Shown here: positions 5,343 to 6,388 of the stretch, one piece after another
Layout of the letters: the number at the start of each line of letters is the position of its first letter
Position numbering within the stretch: the first letter of the stretch is position 1
NCBI GenBank assembly: GCA_902767455.1
Contig: CACXHH010000223.1
Location: 1-6,388 of the forward strand
Direction: 5' to 3'
Source of the DNA: an uncultured Eubacteriales bacterium
GTDB taxonomy: Bacteria; Bacillota; Clostridia; Christensenellales; Borkfalkiaceae
DNA length: 6,388 bases
Translations under genes and position numbers: made by a program
Notes under the pieces: generated by a model
Seen by the model: only the letters and a program-made list of their open reading frames with translations
Database searches by the model: none
Told to the model about the DNA's origin: nothing

Positions 5343-6388
5343 TTATTCGAGAAGCTGAACGTCGTCAAGAAGAATATATCCGCCGCCCACGGAATCGTCG
5401 AAGTTGAACATTATCCACATAAGACTCTGCGTGGTAAAAGCCGTTCCCGACAATTTGAACTGCGACAGGTCTATCGTGTAAGTTCCCGATATCTTCGACG
5501 AAATATCGAGATTGTAGGTGTAGTTATCCCATTTGGTATCGGCAAGCTGCAAGACGACTTTTCCGTTATAGTGGGAGAAATCGGCGGTAAATCTCAGCTT
5601 ATTCATGCCGAGCGCAAGCCCCGTTTCGAGCTTGAATATGAACTGCTGCCAGCCCTTGCCGTCGGAATCTATCTTTACGCCGTTATCCTGAAGCGTCACC
5701 GTAAGCCCCGAATGTACGCTCATGCTCGACGACATATAAGCTTCGAGGCTTTCCTGACTCGTAAAGTCGAAATTGCATACGACGACGCCTTCGGTCGTCT
5801 TTAAGTAAAAGACGTAGCCGTCGTTGCTCGCCGAAGTTTTTCCGAGTTCGTTTTCGGCGGTCAAATAAACGTAGTACGGCTTTCCGACGGTGAAAACGTT
5901 TTTGGCGACGGCGAAAAGAGCGTCCGTTCTCGTTTCGGTATAGACCGGTTCGTCGGCTGTATTTTCGTAAATTTTCAAGGTGTAATTATCTGCGAAAACC
6001 GACTTACTCGCCGATACGCGCACGCTCGTGCCGTCCTCGGCGCAGTTGGAAATCGAAAAAGCCATCGGCGCGGTCCTTTCGATGGTGGCGAAACGCGCTT
6101 GACTTATCTCGAAGGACGCGGCGCCGCTCGACTCGACCATTATCTCGATATAATTTATCTTCTGCGTATCGAAAACACCGTCGAGCTTGTTGTAGACGAC
6201 TTTGAAATCGCCTACGCCTATCGTCGTTTCGCGAAGCCCCACGAAATCGTCGACTATCTTGTACGCCCATATCTCGTAACTGCCCTCGATAAAGCGGAAG
6301 GAAATACTCGCGCCCGAGTTTGTTCCGACTACGCCGAATTTAAACTGTTGCGCGTTGTAAGCTACCATGCCCCACTTTTCAAGCCTTA
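5343..6388 (-). CDS. C-terminal part of a secreted multidomain protein: jelly roll, fibronectin-III-like, jelly roll (partial, N-terminus off the window)
   Basis: The frame is open from the right window edge to the TAA at 5343-5345, giving 347 visible residues. The ATG at 6368 is probably internal: the frame stays open upstream, no properly spaced ribosome binding site precedes it, and no signal peptide follows. Visible residues about 1-103 resemble a carbohydrate-binding-like jelly roll (KIVDDFVGLRETTIGVGDFK at 43-62, as in CBM11-like modules). Residues about 107-197 resemble a fibronectin type III domain, with the YYVYLTAENELGKTS pattern. Residues about 201-347 form a second jelly roll ending in YILLDDVQLLE, the usual last strand of such modules. 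No sortase motif or transmembrane segment ends the protein, so any anchoring would be N-terminal. It is likely extracellular and glycan-binding, perhaps the tail of a glycoside hydrolase. The catalytic part, if any, lies outside the window. Family assignment is by pattern only. Confidence 0.85.
   Translation of the reverse strand, partial: RLEKWGMVAYNAQQFKFGVVGTNSGASISFRFIEGSYEIWAYKIVDDFVGLRETTIGVGDFKVVYNKLDGVFDTQKINYIEIMVESSGAASFEISQARFATIERTAPMAFSISNCAEDGTSVRVSASKSVFADNYTLKIYENTADEPVYTETRTDALFAVAKNVFTVGKPYYVYLTAENELGKTSASNDGYVFYLKTTEGVVVCNFDFTSQESLEAYMSSSMSVHSGLTVTLQDNGVKIDSDGKGWQQFIFKLETGLALGMNKLRFTADFSHYNGKVVLQLADTKWDNYTYNLDISSKISGTYTIDLSQFKLSGTAFTTQSLMWIMFNFDDSVGGGYILLDDVQLLE

Noticed and set aside
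6366..6368. ATG at 6368 as the true start of the right-hand secreted protein
   Set aside because: The same frame is open to the window edge, the G-rich bases before it are too close to serve as a ribosome binding site, and the domain appears to begin upstream. It is more likely an internal Met of a longer protein.

Overview
The window looks like chromosomal DNA from an anaerobic, gut-type Bacillota (Clostridia-like) bacterium of moderate GC. This is inferred from strong GGAGG-type ribosome binding sites, sigma-A-like promoters, a Gram-positive-style lipoprotein signal, a PgcA-type phosphosugar mutase and an AraC-family regulator next to secreted multidomain proteins. No ribosomal RNA or other marker gene is present, so the genus cannot be named.

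Layout. (1) Positions 1-2228, minus strand: a large surface lipoprotein, cut by the left edge of the window. It consists of a signal peptide, two Ig-like segments and then at least three related beta-rich modules that resemble carbohydrate-binding (galactose-binding-like jelly-roll) domains. (2) Positions 2229-2551: a 323-base intergenic region. It holds a good promoter for the lipoprotein gene, twin TTTTGTAAACAAA boxes just upstream of that promoter, and a perfect 22-bp tandem duplication. (3) Positions 2552-4183, minus strand: a complete phosphoglucomutase/phosphomannomutase (PgcA type) with all four signature loops intact. (4) Positions 4184-4407: a divergent intergenic region with a near-consensus promoter for the regulator and a 10-bp inverted repeat that may be an operator. 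(5) Positions 4408-5265, plus strand: an AraC-family regulator with a cupin sensor domain, followed by a textbook intrinsic terminator. (6) Positions 5343-6388, minus strand: the C-terminal part of a second secreted-type protein (jelly roll, fibronectin-III-like, jelly roll), cut by the right edge.

How the parts may fit together. A sugar-sensing AraC regulator, a mutase that feeds hexose-1-phosphate into central metabolism (or makes precursors for cell-envelope sugars) and two extracellular proteins with carbohydrate-binding-like folds would suit a glycan-capture locus. This is inference from gene content and neighbourhood. No catalytic glycoside hydrolase domain or transporter is visible inside the window. 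The most interesting parts are the regulatory DNA (twin boxes, inverted repeat, duplicated 22-mer) and the repeated-module architecture of the lipoprotein.
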